From assembly GCF_002833405.1 (NCBI RefSeq), contig NZ_CP025135.1, positions 3,205,501 through 3,269,500 of the forward strand: a DNA stretch of 64,000 nt. Direction: 5' to 3'. A program made the position numbers and the translations under genes. The DNA is from Planococcus sp. MB-3u-03 (GTDB lineage Bacteria; Bacillota; Bacilli; Bacillales_A; Planococcaceae). Below the pieces are notes generated by a model. It worked only from the letters and a program-made list of their open reading frames with translations. It did not search any database and was not told the DNA's origin. Within the stretch, counting starts at the first letter, position 1. Every line of letters begins with the position of its first letter. Below are positions 8,671-17,397 of this stretch, piece after piece.

Positions 8671-9915
8671 TTAAATGATTTCGCGCTCCTCCAGCTCTTT
8701 CAGTTTTTCTTCGCCATATTCCAAGATTTTTCCGTAAATGAGTGCATTGTCTTTTCCTGCACGCTCCGCTCCTACGTGCTTCACTTCACCAGGCGTCCGG
8801 CTCAATTTCGGGACGACTCCGGGCATCGGAAATTCGCCGAGTGTCGGGTGTTCCCTTTTGATGATCATTTCGCGCGCTTCATAATGGGGGTCTTCGACAA
8901 TGTCTTTGGCGGTGTAGATCAATCCTGACGGCACGCCTTTTTCCGCTAAAATTTCGAGCGCCACCTGTGTGTCTTGCTGTTTCGTCCAGGCTTCGATGAG
9001 TTCATCCAGTTCTGTCATGTTCTCGCTTCTCGCGTGGTGGGTATTGTATTTCGGGTTGTCGTATAGCTCCGGTTCACCCATCGCTTCACATAAACGCTTA
9101 AAGACCCCGTTTGCATTGGCACCGATGACGATGTACGTATCGTCTTTTGTTTTATAAATATTGGAAGGCGCGACACCCGGCAGAATATTGCCCATTCGCT
9201 CACGCACATAACCCGCCAGCAAATAATCCGGAATGGTGCTTTCCATGACAGAGAAGACCGATTCATAAATGGCTGTATCGACCACCTGCCCTTTTCCGGA
9301 ATGATGGCGCTCGTGGAGGGCCGTCAGTGTTCCAATGGTTGCAAATAGCGCGGCCAGCGTGTCTCCAATAGAAATTCCGATGCGCGAAGGCGCACGATCC
9401 GGAAAGCCCGTAACGTTTCGGATGCCGCCCATCGCTTCGCCGACACTGCCAAACCCTGCTCTTTCTTTATAAGGGCCGGTTTGGCCATATCCAGACGTTC
9501 TCGTCATGATGATGCCCGGATTGATTTCGGCTAATTGCTCATAGGAAAGGTTCCATTTTTCCATTGTTCCAGGGCGGAAATTCTCAATGATGATGTCGGC
9601 ATTTTTGACCAACTCTTTAAAAATCTCCTGTCCTTCCGCCGTCCGCAAGTTCAAGGTCACTGATTTTTTATTGCGCGACTGGATCGGCCACCACAAACCT
9701 TCTCCATCCTTTTGTTGCCCCCATTCGCGCAGCGGATCCGCTTTATCAGGTGCTTCGATTTTGATGATTTCTGCTCCAAAATCCCCGAGCATCCTCCCCG
9801 TAAATGGGCCGGCAAGCAACGTGCCTAATTCCAGGACGCGTACTCCCTGCAGCGGCAGCCTGTCTTCTTGTTGTGGTTTGCCTTGGATATCGATTGCTTC
9901 TTGTAGGTTTGTCAT
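8671..9915 (-). CDS. CaiB/BaiF class III CoA-transferase
   Basis: This 414-residue enzyme belongs to the formyl-CoA transferase/CaiB family, which moves CoA from a donor such as succinyl-CoA to a carboxylic acid. Family features: VLELGTLLAGPFTGRMLGDF near residues 27-46, PLREWGQQKDG, and the catalytic Asp at 185 (ISIGD), aligned with the nucleophilic Asp of formyl-CoA transferase. I chose the ATG at 9915 because GGGGGTG lies six bases upstream; an ATG five codons earlier lacks a ribosome site. It is the first gene of the operon and activates the acid for the lyase encoded at the far end. Confidence 0.9.
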   Translation of the reverse strand: MTNLQEAIDIQGKPQQEDRLPLQGVRVLELGTLLAGPFTGRMLGDFGAEIIKIEAPDKADPLREWGQQKDGEGLWWPIQSRNKKSVTLNLRTAEGQEIFKELVKNADIIIENFRPGTMEKWNLSYEQLAEINPGIIMTRTSGYGQTGPYKERAGFGSVGEAMGGIRNVTGFPDRAPSRIGISIGDTLAALFATIGTLTALHERHHSGKGQVVDTAIYESVFSVMESTIPDYLLAGYVRERMGNILPGVAPSNIYKTKDDTYIVIGANANGVFKRLCEAMGEPELYDNPKYNTHHARSENMTELDELIEAWTKQQDTQVALEILAEKGVPSGLIYTAKDIVEDPHYEAREMIIKREHPTLGEFPMPGVVPKLSRTPGEVKHVGAERAGKDNALIYGKILEYGEEKLKELEEREII

Positions 9916-9941
9916 ATGTGGCACCCCCATTTATTTTTTGC

Positions 9942-9953
9942 ATTGTATCCAAT
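9942..9953. promoter_or_regulatory. Putative GntR operator O1 before the catabolic operon
   Basis: ATTGTATCCAAT differs by one base from the perfect palindrome ATTGTATACAAT found twice closer to the GntR gene. It lies 27 bases before the CoA-transferase start and covers a TACAAT sequence that could serve as the leftward -10 element, so binding would block transcription of the operon. Confidence 0.6.
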
Positions 9954-10079
9954 TTGTCCGTTTCCCCATCTTCTGAAGCAGGCAGCACATTGCCCTATGG
10001 ATTAAAGGCGCTGATGCGGCGTGGTTTTGTCAACACGGATAAATTTTCGGATAATTAGCAATTGATAAAAAAATAACAC

Positions 10080-10091
10080 ATTGTATACAAT
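10080..10091. promoter_or_regulatory. Putative GntR operator O2, perfect palindrome
   Basis: ATTGTATACAAT is a perfect 12-bp palindrome midway between the divergent CoA-transferase and GntR genes. FadR-branch GntR regulators bind short palindromes of this kind, so it is read as an operator for the adjacent regulator. Confidence 0.65.
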
Positions 10092-10178
10092 AAGGTCAAC
10101 ACTCTTTCTTAAATAAAATTTAATTCCTTGTTATACCGCTTAAAAATAAAAAGGAATCTGTTTGACTGCTATGGATAT

Positions 10179-10207
10179 TTGTCTCCAAATCTAATTTTGT
10201 ATACAAT
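10179..10207 (+). promoter_or_regulatory. Putative promoter of gntR gene with overlapping operator O3
   Basis: TTGTCT (10179-10184) and TACAAT (10202-10207) are 17 bases apart, a sigma-A-type promoter 19 bases before the regulator start. The palindrome TTGTATACAA (10197-10206) overlaps the -10 element, which predicts negative autoregulation. Confidence 0.6.
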
Positions 10208-10226
10208 AAAATGAGAGGTGTTGAAC

Positions 10227-10898
10227 ATGAACGCATACGAAATGATAAAAAATGAAATCATCATCGGCAAATTGCCACCCGGCAAGCGTTTAACGGAAGA
10301 GGCATTGGCCGAACGCTTTCAAGTCAGTAGGACCCCGGTAAGAGAAGCGATTAAACAGCTTGAATCTGACGGCCTCATCACCCCTTTCCAAAGACGGGGC
10401 TATACGGTCCGCGAATTCACAATTCAAGACATTCGCCAAATCTATAACGTCCGGGCGCTTCTGGAAAGCTACGGAACTAGCGAAGCCGCCCTTTACCGGA
10501 CAGAGGGAGATTTAGAAAAAATCCACAATAAAAATTTGGCCTACGAAAAAGCGATCAATGAATTGGATCGCGAGGACATATACTCGATCCGCAGCTTGCA
10601 GGAAGCGAACCAAGCGTTTCACGAAGAGATTTACAAAGCTACCAAGAACGAGTACCTGATGTCGCTTATCTCCAAAGTAGTGGTAGTCCCCCTTATTTTC
10701 CGTTCTTTCTATTGGTACAACGAAAACCAATTGATGCGCTCATTGGATGTTCATAACACCATCTGGAAGGCGATCGAAAATCAAGAACCGGAGCGAGCGA
10801 AAATTGCTATGCAAGAACATATTTACCAAGGGCGGGACGATGTATTGAAGCAATTGAGCGATCCTGAATTGGAGATATGGAAAGAGAATGTGAAATAA
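10227..10898 (+). CDS. GntR family (FadR branch) transcriptional regulator
   Basis: A 223-residue regulator with a GntR winged helix-turn-helix (LTEEALAERFQVSRTPVREA at about 21-40) and an all-helical FCD-type effector domain (NVRALLESYGTSEAA and the later EIYKATKNEYL and HNTIWKAIENQEPERAK stretches). It diverges from the eight-gene acid-catabolism operon, and operator-like palindromes lie between them, so it probably represses that operon until the acid or a CoA derivative binds. I place the start at the ATG at 10227, six bases after GAGAGGTG; an upstream in-frame GTG is part of that ribosome site. Confidence 0.92.
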   Translation: MNAYEMIKNEIIIGKLPPGKRLTEEALAERFQVSRTPVREAIKQLESDGLITPFQRRGYTVREFTIQDIRQIYNVRALLESYGTSEAALYRTEGDLEKIHNKNLAYEKAINELDREDIYSIRSLQEANQAFHEEIYKATKNEYLMSLISKVVVVPLIFRSFYWYNENQLMRSLDVHNTIWKAIENQEPERAKIAMQEHIYQGRDDVLKQLSDPELEIWKENVK

Positions 10899-10998
10899 AA
10901 TTATACTTTTGCAGATAGTCAGGTATACTCGTGTCCTTTATTTAAAACCACTTAACTAATCGGTTGACTGATTAATGGATTAACAATAGCCTGACGCC

Positions 10999-11037
10999 AA
11001 ACCGGAACCCCTCACATACCGAGGCGTTTCCGGTTTT
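10999..11037 (+). terminator. Intrinsic terminator after gntR-family gene
   Basis: AAACCGGAA pairs with TTTCCGGTTT, with an inner CCTC/GAGG pairing, followed by TTTTCTT. Confidence 0.7.
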
Positions 11038-11420
11038 CTTATATCTCAATAATTACATTGTCTGAAATAGCATTTTTACTTCTGAAAGAGAGAAATTGAT
11101 AACTGAAGCAGAATATTTTAGAATAATTGAAATTCTTTTTCTAAGAACCTTCAAAACCGCATGAACACTGGATTCCAAACACTCCTCATCTCTCCCAAAC
11201 ATAGAATCTCTCCTTTAAACCAGAAAATTTCTCCCTCAGTGAAAATGAGTATATATTCCCAATCTAAATTGCACTTTTCTGAAAACGCTTACTTTAAAAC
11301 ACCTATTTTATTCCTTTTCATTAAAACAAGTGATTTTACCTCCTGAGACGCGCAAATCACTAGTCTGCATTAACAGCAATATCATTTTTATTAGATTAGT
11401 TTTCTATTCTGAAAATTAGT

Positions 11421-11449
11421 TTGTCGAAATAGTGAAAAGCATGTATTCT
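11421..11449 (+). promoter_or_regulatory. Putative sigma-A promoter of OFA-family transporter
   Basis: TTGTCG (11421-11426) and TATTCT (11444-11449) are separated by 17 bases, 38 bases ahead of the transporter start codon. Confidence 0.5.
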
Positions 11450-11487
11450 CGAAAGAACAGTTTCACTCACAAAGGAGGAATTTCACA

Positions 11488-12771
11488 ATGAAGACTAACA
11501 AAAACAGATGGCTGATTGCTTTATCCGCCATCGCGATCCAATTGTCGATCGGTGCGGCTTATGCCTACAGCGTCTATACGAAACCCATCAGCGAAACGAT
11601 GGGCTGGTCTCCAACGGAAATCACTTACGCCTTCACGATCATGATGGCACTCGGCGGGATTTCCGCTGCGTTCTTCGGTGGCTTTGTTGAAAAGAATGGC
11701 CCCCGAAAATCCGCTATGGTAGCAGCTTTCTTGTTCGGTATCGGACAAGCAGGCGCTGGCTTTGCAACACAAATCGATTCACTCGTGCTGTTCCTGCTTA
11801 CATACGGATTCATGAGCGGAATGGGGCTTGGCGTCGGGTATATCGCGCCAATCTCGACACTCGTCAAATGGTTCCCTGACCGCCGCGGCCTCGCGACTGG
11901 CATGGCCGTCATGGGCTTTGGCGCCGGAGCACTCATCACCGCTCCGGTTGCCGCAAGTTTGATCGCTTCTGTTGGCGTGACGACGACTTTCTATATTCTC
12001 GGTATCAGTTATTTCATCTTGATCTCACTCGGTGCTTCCTATATCGCACCGCCGCCTGAAGGATTCATGCCTAAAGGAATGGAAGCGGACCTTGCTTCCG
12101 GCAAAAAAGTCATGAAAAAAGACTTGGCGCAACTGACAGCTAGAGAAGCTGTGAAAACACGCCGCTTCTGGATGCTCTGGACGATGATGCTCATCAACGT
12201 CAGCGCCGGCATCATGATTATTTCGGTCGCTTCTCCAATGGCACAGGAATTGGTCGGCTTGACGGCAGCCGGTGCCGCGACACTCGTCGGTATCATGGGG
12301 ATCTTCAACGGCGGCGGTCGCCTCGGCTGGGCCGCAATCTCCGATTACATCGGGCGCCCGACCGTGTTCATGCTGTTCTTCATCATTCAAATCATCGCTT
12401 TCGTCATGCTTCCGGGCATCACGAACGTCATCATTTTCCAAGTGTTTATCTTGCTTATTGTCAGCTGCTACGGCGGCGGCTTCTCGAACTTGCCGGCGTT
12501 TATCGGCGATATGTTCGGCACAAGACAGCTTGGTGCTATCCATGGCTATTTGCTGACGACCTGGTCTCTTGGCGGCATCATCGGGCCGGCGATCGTTTCA
12601 CAAGTCTATTCCGCAACAAACAGCTATGTGCCGGTTTTCTATATCTTCATCGGATTGATCTCCGTTGCGCTCGTCTTGTCCATCTTGATCCGCATGGACA
12701 TCCGCCGAGTGGAACGCAATTACGAAAAAGACGACAAGGTCCAAGCGACCCAGCAAGCCGTTTCTTCTTAA
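11488..12771 (+). CDS. OFA (oxalate/formate antiporter-like) MFS transporter
   Basis: A 427-residue twelve-helix membrane protein of the OFA branch of the MFS. Typical features: the N-terminal QLSIGAAYAYSVYTKPIS at about 18-35, GWSPTEITYAFTI after it, and GMGLGVGYIAPISTLVKWF with PDRRGLATGMAVMGFGAGA in the first half. Family members exchange oxalate, formate, lactate or other small carboxylates. The start has a strong AAAGGAGG site and the gene stands alone between its own promoter and a perfect terminator. The substrate cannot be deduced from the sequence. Confidence 0.92.
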   Translation: MKTNKNRWLIALSAIAIQLSIGAAYAYSVYTKPISETMGWSPTEITYAFTIMMALGGISAAFFGGFVEKNGPRKSAMVAAFLFGIGQAGAGFATQIDSLVLFLLTYGFMSGMGLGVGYIAPISTLVKWFPDRRGLATGMAVMGFGAGALITAPVAASLIASVGVTTTFYILGISYFILISLGASYIAPPPEGFMPKGMEADLASGKKVMKKDLAQLTAREAVKTRRFWMLWTMMLINVSAGIMIISVASPMAQELVGLTAAGAATLVGIMGIFNGGGRLGWAAISDYIGRPTVFMLFFIIQIIAFVMLPGITNVIIFQVFILLIVSCYGGGFSNLPAFIGDMFGTRQLGAIHGYLLTTWSLGGIIGPAIVSQVYSATNSYVPVFYIFIGLISVALVLSILIRMDIRRVERNYEKDDKVQATQQAVSS

Positions 12772-12780
12772 AATGAATGA

Positions 12781-12817
12781 AAGCCCTGGAAAAGGAATTC
12801 CTTTTCCAGGGCTTTTT
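12781..12817 (+). terminator. Intrinsic terminator
   Basis: AGCCCTGGAAAAGG pairs perfectly with its complement across an AATT loop and is followed by TTTTTG. It lies after the OFA transporter and before the end of the converging amidase gene. Confidence 0.85.
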
Positions 12818-12844
12818 GTGTTTCCTTCTATAAATAGATTCGAT

Positions 12845-14340
12845 TTATTGAAAGAATGGGTTGCCGCGCTGGCCAATCCATAAATCGCTTTGTTCGATTT
12901 GCCGCGCCAACTGGAGCAAGCGATGCTCTTCCCCTTTTTGGGCCATTACCTGGACGCCGATCGGCAAATTCGCCTCGGTCACATGAAGCGGCAAAGACAT
13001 CGCCGGCTGGCCGGTTAAATTCGCCAGCTGCGTGAACGGCGTGTAGCTAAGGCTTGGCAAAAACATCGCATAGATGAGTTCTTGCTGATCGGTCGTATCA
13101 CGCGCCATGTCGAGTGCTTGCAATAAGCGTGTACGTGATTCTTTAGAATGGCTCAATTCACCGATTTCTGGAGCAGGATGCGCCGTGGCGGGAGTAATGT
13201 AGAAATCAAAGCGCGCGTGCAATTCTGCCATTTTTGCAGCTGCTGCATCCCATGCAGCAAGGCTCGCCGAGTAATCAGCGGCCGAAACCCGTTTGCCAGC
13301 CGTCGCCAATAACCAGGACTCAATTTCCATATCGTCTTCCGTCAAACGGCGGCCGAATGTTTTCTCCAGATTTTTCTGTAGCAGCGCCATTTCTCCGCTG
13401 TTCATCAAATAATATTCTCGCATCAATTGAACGCCGTCGATGTCCGGGGTTTGTTCTTCGACTCGATGCCCTTGCTCCTCGAGCCAGCGCACTGTCTTCA
13501 GCACGGCTTGTTTCGCATCTTCCGAGAGACCATCGTGCCGACCGGTGACTCCAGTGAAAATGCAATCGTCAGCGGCCCGCTAAACTCGTGGTGCAGCTGC
13601 TGCGTATAGCTACCGGGAAATAACGGCGTCTGAAATGCGGCTTCCGGCTGGACAACTTGCAGCTCGTCCAATAGCGCAGCGCTGTCCCGTACCGTCCGGC
13701 TCAGCGCAAAATCGATCGATGCCCCTTGCCATTGCCGCCCGGCTCCCGGTCCGACAGGGGTTCTGCCACGCGTCGGCTTGAGCCCGAATAATCCGGTAAA
13801 CGAAGCAGGGATGCGAATCGAGCCGCCACCGTCGCTGGCGCCGGCGACCGGCACGATGCCGGATGCGACAGCGGCCGCTGCCCCGCCGCTTGAGCCGCCT
13901 GGTGAATGATCCGTATTCCACGGATTGTGCGTCGGGCCGAACAGCTCCGGTTCTGAGATATTTTTCAAGCCGAATTCCGGCGTATTCGTGTGCCCGATCG
14001 GGATAAGCCCGGCCGCTTTCAAGCGCGCGACGAAATGAGAATCGCGTTCCGGGCGGAAGTCTGCCAGCAATTTCGATCCTGCACTCAAGCGCTGTCCTGC
14101 GAGTGCCTGCGAGATATTCTTCAAGGCAACCGGCACACCACCGAAGATGCCGTTTCCTCCATTCTCCGCATCCAGCAAAGCCTGCTCGTGGCGCTCCGCT
14201 GTGAAAGCATGGAGTTTCGGCTCCACTTCATCCAAGCGCTGAAAGCTCAGTTCCACCAATTCTCTTGGGTTAACTTCCCCTTTTTTCACCAATCCCGCAA
14301 GCGCTGTCGCGTCTAGCGATAAGTATGTTTTCATATCCAT
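12845..14340 (-). pseudogene. Amidase-signature family protein, frameshifted
   Basis: Two reading frames together encode one full amidase of about 495 residues. The N-terminal part (14340 to about 13530) has the signature [15 protein letters not shown], the Lys of VALKNISQ and the Ser of [12 protein letters not shown], that is, the whole Ser-cisSer-Lys triad. The C-terminal part (about 13530 to 12845) continues with VLKTVRWLEEQGH and ends as amidases do. Near 13525-13535 one base appears to be missing (frame changes between GTMVS and EDAKQAVLK), so the first part runs into a stop. It could be a true pseudogene or a sequencing error. Substrate unknown. Start chosen at the ATG 14340 after GGGGGCATACGGA. 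Confidence 0.85.
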
Positions 14341-14528
14341 TCCGTATGCCCCCGTTTCCGTTAGATCAGTCCCGTTGTTTCTCATTCTAAAGTGTAGCAT
14401 TTCCTGAGACTGGCAAATAGCCAAGGGGTCGATGAGACTTTGGAAAGCTTTCGAACTAAGCGCTTTCATTTGTTATCTAAAATATAACGAAAATGGACAC
14501 ATTTAAAACAAGTTTCCCCCTAAAACCG

Positions 14529-14577
14529 TTGACTTTAATACATGGCTGGCTATACTAGTAAATGAGAATCGTTTTCA
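14529..14577 (+). promoter_or_regulatory. Promoter with Fur box ahead of ferric-iron ABC operon
   Basis: TTGACT (14529-14534) and TATACT (14551-14556) are 16 bases apart. Just downstream, TGAGAATCGTTTTCA (14563-14577) matches the 7-1-7 Fur box (TGATAATNATTATCA) at 12 of 14 defined positions. Fur with iron bound would therefore block this promoter. Confidence 0.8.
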
Positions 14578-14618
14578 TTTGAATAAGATTCATCAACCAA
14601 TTCAAAGGAGAGACACCC

Positions 14619-15689
14619 ATGAAGAAATTGCTTTCATTCTTATTAGTGCTCGGCACGCTTCTCGTGCTTGCTGCATGCGGCAGCTCGAACAGCTCAGAAG
14701 AACAACCGGCGGAAACATCCGGCGAAGAAACTGCCAGCAACGAAGTGAATCTATATACTGCACGCCACTACGATGTGGACGATGAGCTCTACAAGAAATT
14801 CGAAGAAGAAACCGGCATCAAAGTCAACTTGATCAAAGGCGAAGCCGATGAGTTGCTTGAACGCATCAAGCGCGAAGGCGACGCTACGCAAGCCGATTTG
14901 TTTTTGACAGCTGATGCAGGCCGCCTGCACCGCGCGAAAGAAGACGGCATTTTGCAGTCTGTTTCAAGTGAATTGCTGGATGAGCAGATTCCTGCCAACT
15001 TCCAGGACGAAGACCAAATGTGGTATGGCCTGACAAAACGCGCACGCGTCATCCTGTATGACAAAGAAACAGTCGACCCGTCTGAACTCTCCACGTACGA
15101 AGCATTGACGGAAGACGAGTGGGCTGGACGCGTATTGATCCGCAGCTCTGAAAACATCTACAATCAATCGTTGCTCGCTTCTTTCATTGAATTGAACGGC
15201 GAAGAAGAAGCGAAAGAATGGGCAGCCGGCATGGTCGAGAACTTTGCACGCGACCCTGAAGGCGGCGACCGCGACCAAGCGAAAGCAATCGCAGCGGGCG
15301 TTGGCGATGTAGCCATCATGAACACGTATTACTTCGGCCAAATGCTGAATTCTGAAGACCCTGAAGAAGTCAAAGTGGCTGAAGGCCTCGATGTGTTCTT
15401 CCCGAACCAGGATACGACAGGCACGCACGTGAACGTCAGCGGCGCGGGTGTGGTAAAATCAGCTAAGAACCAAGAAAATGCAATCAAATTGCTGGAGTTT
15501 CTCTCCGCACCGGAAGCACAAGAAACATTCGCTTCCGTCAATTATGAATACCCAGTAAACGAAGCAGTGGAACCATCCGAATTGCTGCAATCATGGGGTG
15601 ACTTCAAAGAGCAGGACATCTCGATGTCTGCACTCGGCGAAAACAACGCCAAGGCGATTCTATTGTTCAACGAAGTCGGCTGGAAATAA
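14619..15689 (+). CDS. Ferric iron ABC transporter, substrate-binding lipoprotein
   Basis: A 356-residue family 1 extracellular solute-binding protein of the FutA/FbpA type. The N-terminus is a lipoprotein signal with lipobox LAAC (Cys at about 20), followed by an acidic Ser/Glu linker. The mature part begins VNLYTARHYDVDDELYKKF, typical of ferric-binding proteins, and carries the paired tyrosines NTYYFG at about 229-234 that bind Fe(III) in this family. It is the first gene of an operon with permease and ATPase, under a Fur box. Iron specificity is strongly suggested by family and regulation. Confidence 0.93.
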   Translation: MKKLLSFLLVLGTLLVLAACGSSNSSEEQPAETSGEETASNEVNLYTARHYDVDDELYKKFEEETGIKVNLIKGEADELLERIKREGDATQADLFLTADAGRLHRAKEDGILQSVSSELLDEQIPANFQDEDQMWYGLTKRARVILYDKETVDPSELSTYEALTEDEWAGRVLIRSSENIYNQSLLASFIELNGEEEAKEWAAGMVENFARDPEGGDRDQAKAIAAGVGDVAIMNTYYFGQMLNSEDPEEVKVAEGLDVFFPNQDTTGTHVNVSGAGVVKSAKNQENAIKLLEFLSAPEAQETFASVNYEYPVNEAVEPSELLQSWGDFKEQDISMSALGENNAKAILLFNEVGWK

Positions 15690-15764
15690 CCTAAATGATC
15701 TCCCCTTGCCGCTGGTTTAGTGCGGCAAGGGATTTCTTGCGAGTTGGAAAGAGGTGCCTGGATT

Positions 15765-17396
15765 TTGCAACGCAGATTGGCAAATTTCAATATCTGGACG
15801 GTAGGGGCAGTCGTCATCATCCTGATGCTGTTCCTGCCGAATTTGACCATTGTCACCGGGTTTTTCACGCCCTCGAATGACAATTGGGAACATATGAAAG
15901 AATTCGTATTGCGTCAGTTTGTCATCAACTCACTGATTCTGACGCTCGCGACAGCGTTCTTCACGATCCTGATCGGGCTGAGCCTCGCTTGGCTGATCGC
16001 GCAATACGATTTTCCATTCCGGCGCTTTTTGAAGTGGGCGTTGATCCTCCCTCTTTCCATCCCGCCGTTTATCGGTGCTTACACGTACCACGGCATTTTG
16101 AATTTCACCGGCGCCGTGCAGACGACGCTGCGCGAGGGATTCGGAATGGAATTAGACCCGGCATATTTCGATATCATGAACTTGCCCGGGGCGATTTTCA
16201 TTTACACGATGTTTTTGTACCCGTATGTTTATACGATTACGCAAGTTTACTTGTCCGAACAATCGGCGTCATTGATCGAAAGCACGCGTTTGCTCGGCAA
16301 AGGCCCTTGGCGCACGTTTTTCCAAGTGGTGCTGCCGATTTCCCGGATTTCCATCATCGCCGGCGCGAGCCTCGTCGTATTGGAAGTGCTGAATGATTAC
16401 GGAGTCGTGAAATATTACGGCATTCAAACCTTTACGACCGCCATCTTCCAAAGCTGGTTCGGCCTTGGGGATTTGGATACGTCGATCAAACTGGCCGCTT
16501 CACTCATGGGCTTTGTCATCATCATCCTGCTCATCGAGAAATTGCTTCGCGGCAGGCGGCAATACAGCTATTTCTCAACGAAAGTGCGCCCGCTCCAGCT
16601 CATTCCGCTGAGCGGATGGAAAGGCTTTGCGGCGGCAGGCTACGGCATGCTGATCTTGAGCCTTGGATTCTTCATCCCTGTCATTCAACTGGTTGACTGG
16701 ACGGTGTTGACCTTCGGGACAATCCCGATGGAAGAGTTCATGCGCTATGTGCAAAACTCGGTGTTTGTCGCCGGGCTCAGCGCCACCTTGATTGTCATCC
16801 TTGCGCTCATCGTCGGGAATTTCGCCCGCATGGTCCAAGGCAAATACACGAAGCTCTTGCCAAAACTGACGGTTCTCGGCTATTCGATTCCTGGGGCAGT
16901 TATCGCGGTTGCCGTCGTCACGGCTTTTGTCGCACTCGACGGCTACCTCGCTCCCCTTTATCTGGCGATCGGCCTTGAGACGACGCTGGTGCTGAGCGTC
17001 AGCATTGTTCTGCTGCTTGCAGCTTACATCATTCGGTTCTTCGCCATCGGCTACAATTCGATCGAGACAGGCTACGATAAGATCGGCACGAACTTCCGGG
17101 ATGCTTCAAGACTGCTCGGCGCTGGCCCGACGAAGACCTTTTTCAAAGTCGATGTACCGATGATGAAAGGCGCGATTATCAGTGGATTTATCCTGGTCTT
17201 CATCGATGTACTCAAGGAGATTCCCTTGACATTGATCCTCAGACCGTTTAATTTTGATACATTGTCAACAAAAGCTTTCCAGTACGCAAGTGATGAAAAA
17301 ATCATGGAGGCTTCACAAGCTTCCCTTTTGATTGTCGGTATTAGCGCCTTGGCCATTGTGATTTTCTATAAGATACTCGAGAAGGAGATGGATTGA
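15765..17396 (+). CDS. Ferric iron ABC transporter, two-domain permease
   Basis: A 543-residue inner-membrane permease with two fused copies of the binding-protein-dependent transport domain, as in FbpB/SfuB. Conserved EAA-type loops are seen in both halves (SARLLGKGPWRTFFQVVLP-like segment near residue 185 and DASRLLGAGPTKTFFKVDVP near 450). I take the TTG at 15765 as start because GAAAGAGGTG lies seven bases upstream; the following residues are QRRLANFN and then the first helix. It ends one base before the ATPase start. Confidence 0.92.
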   Translation: MQRRLANFNIWTVGAVVIILMLFLPNLTIVTGFFTPSNDNWEHMKEFVLRQFVINSLILTLATAFFTILIGLSLAWLIAQYDFPFRRFLKWALILPLSIPPFIGAYTYHGILNFTGAVQTTLREGFGMELDPAYFDIMNLPGAIFIYTMFLYPYVYTITQVYLSEQSASLIESTRLLGKGPWRTFFQVVLPISRISIIAGASLVVLEVLNDYGVVKYYGIQTFTTAIFQSWFGLGDLDTSIKLAASLMGFVIIILLIEKLLRGRRQYSYFSTKVRPLQLIPLSGWKGFAAAGYGMLILSLGFFIPVIQLVDWTVLTFGTIPMEEFMRYVQNSVFVAGLSATLIVILALIVGNFARMVQGKYTKLLPKLTVLGYSIPGAVIAVAVVTAFVALDGYLAPLYLAIGLETTLVLSVSIVLLLAAYIIRFFAIGYNSIETGYDKIGTNFRDASRLLGAGPTKTFFKVDVPMMKGAIISGFILVFIDVLKEIPLTLILRPFNFDTLSTKAFQYASDEKIMEASQASLLIVGISALAIVIFYKILEKEMD

Positions 17397-17397
17397 T

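Larger units (their letters stand above)
10899..11487. other. Intergenic region without a convincing gene
   Basis: The stretch is AT-rich. It holds the regulator terminator (10999-11037), a dyad around AATCGGTTGACTGATT (about 10958-10973) of unknown use, and the promoter of the next MFS gene. A 61-codon open frame at 11161-11346 has no ribosome site and low-complexity content, so I do not call it. Confidence 0.5.

Noticed and set aside
11161-11346. Possible 61-residue gene in the intergenic region
   Set aside because: No ribosome site, low-complexity residues, and it lies between a terminator and a promoter.
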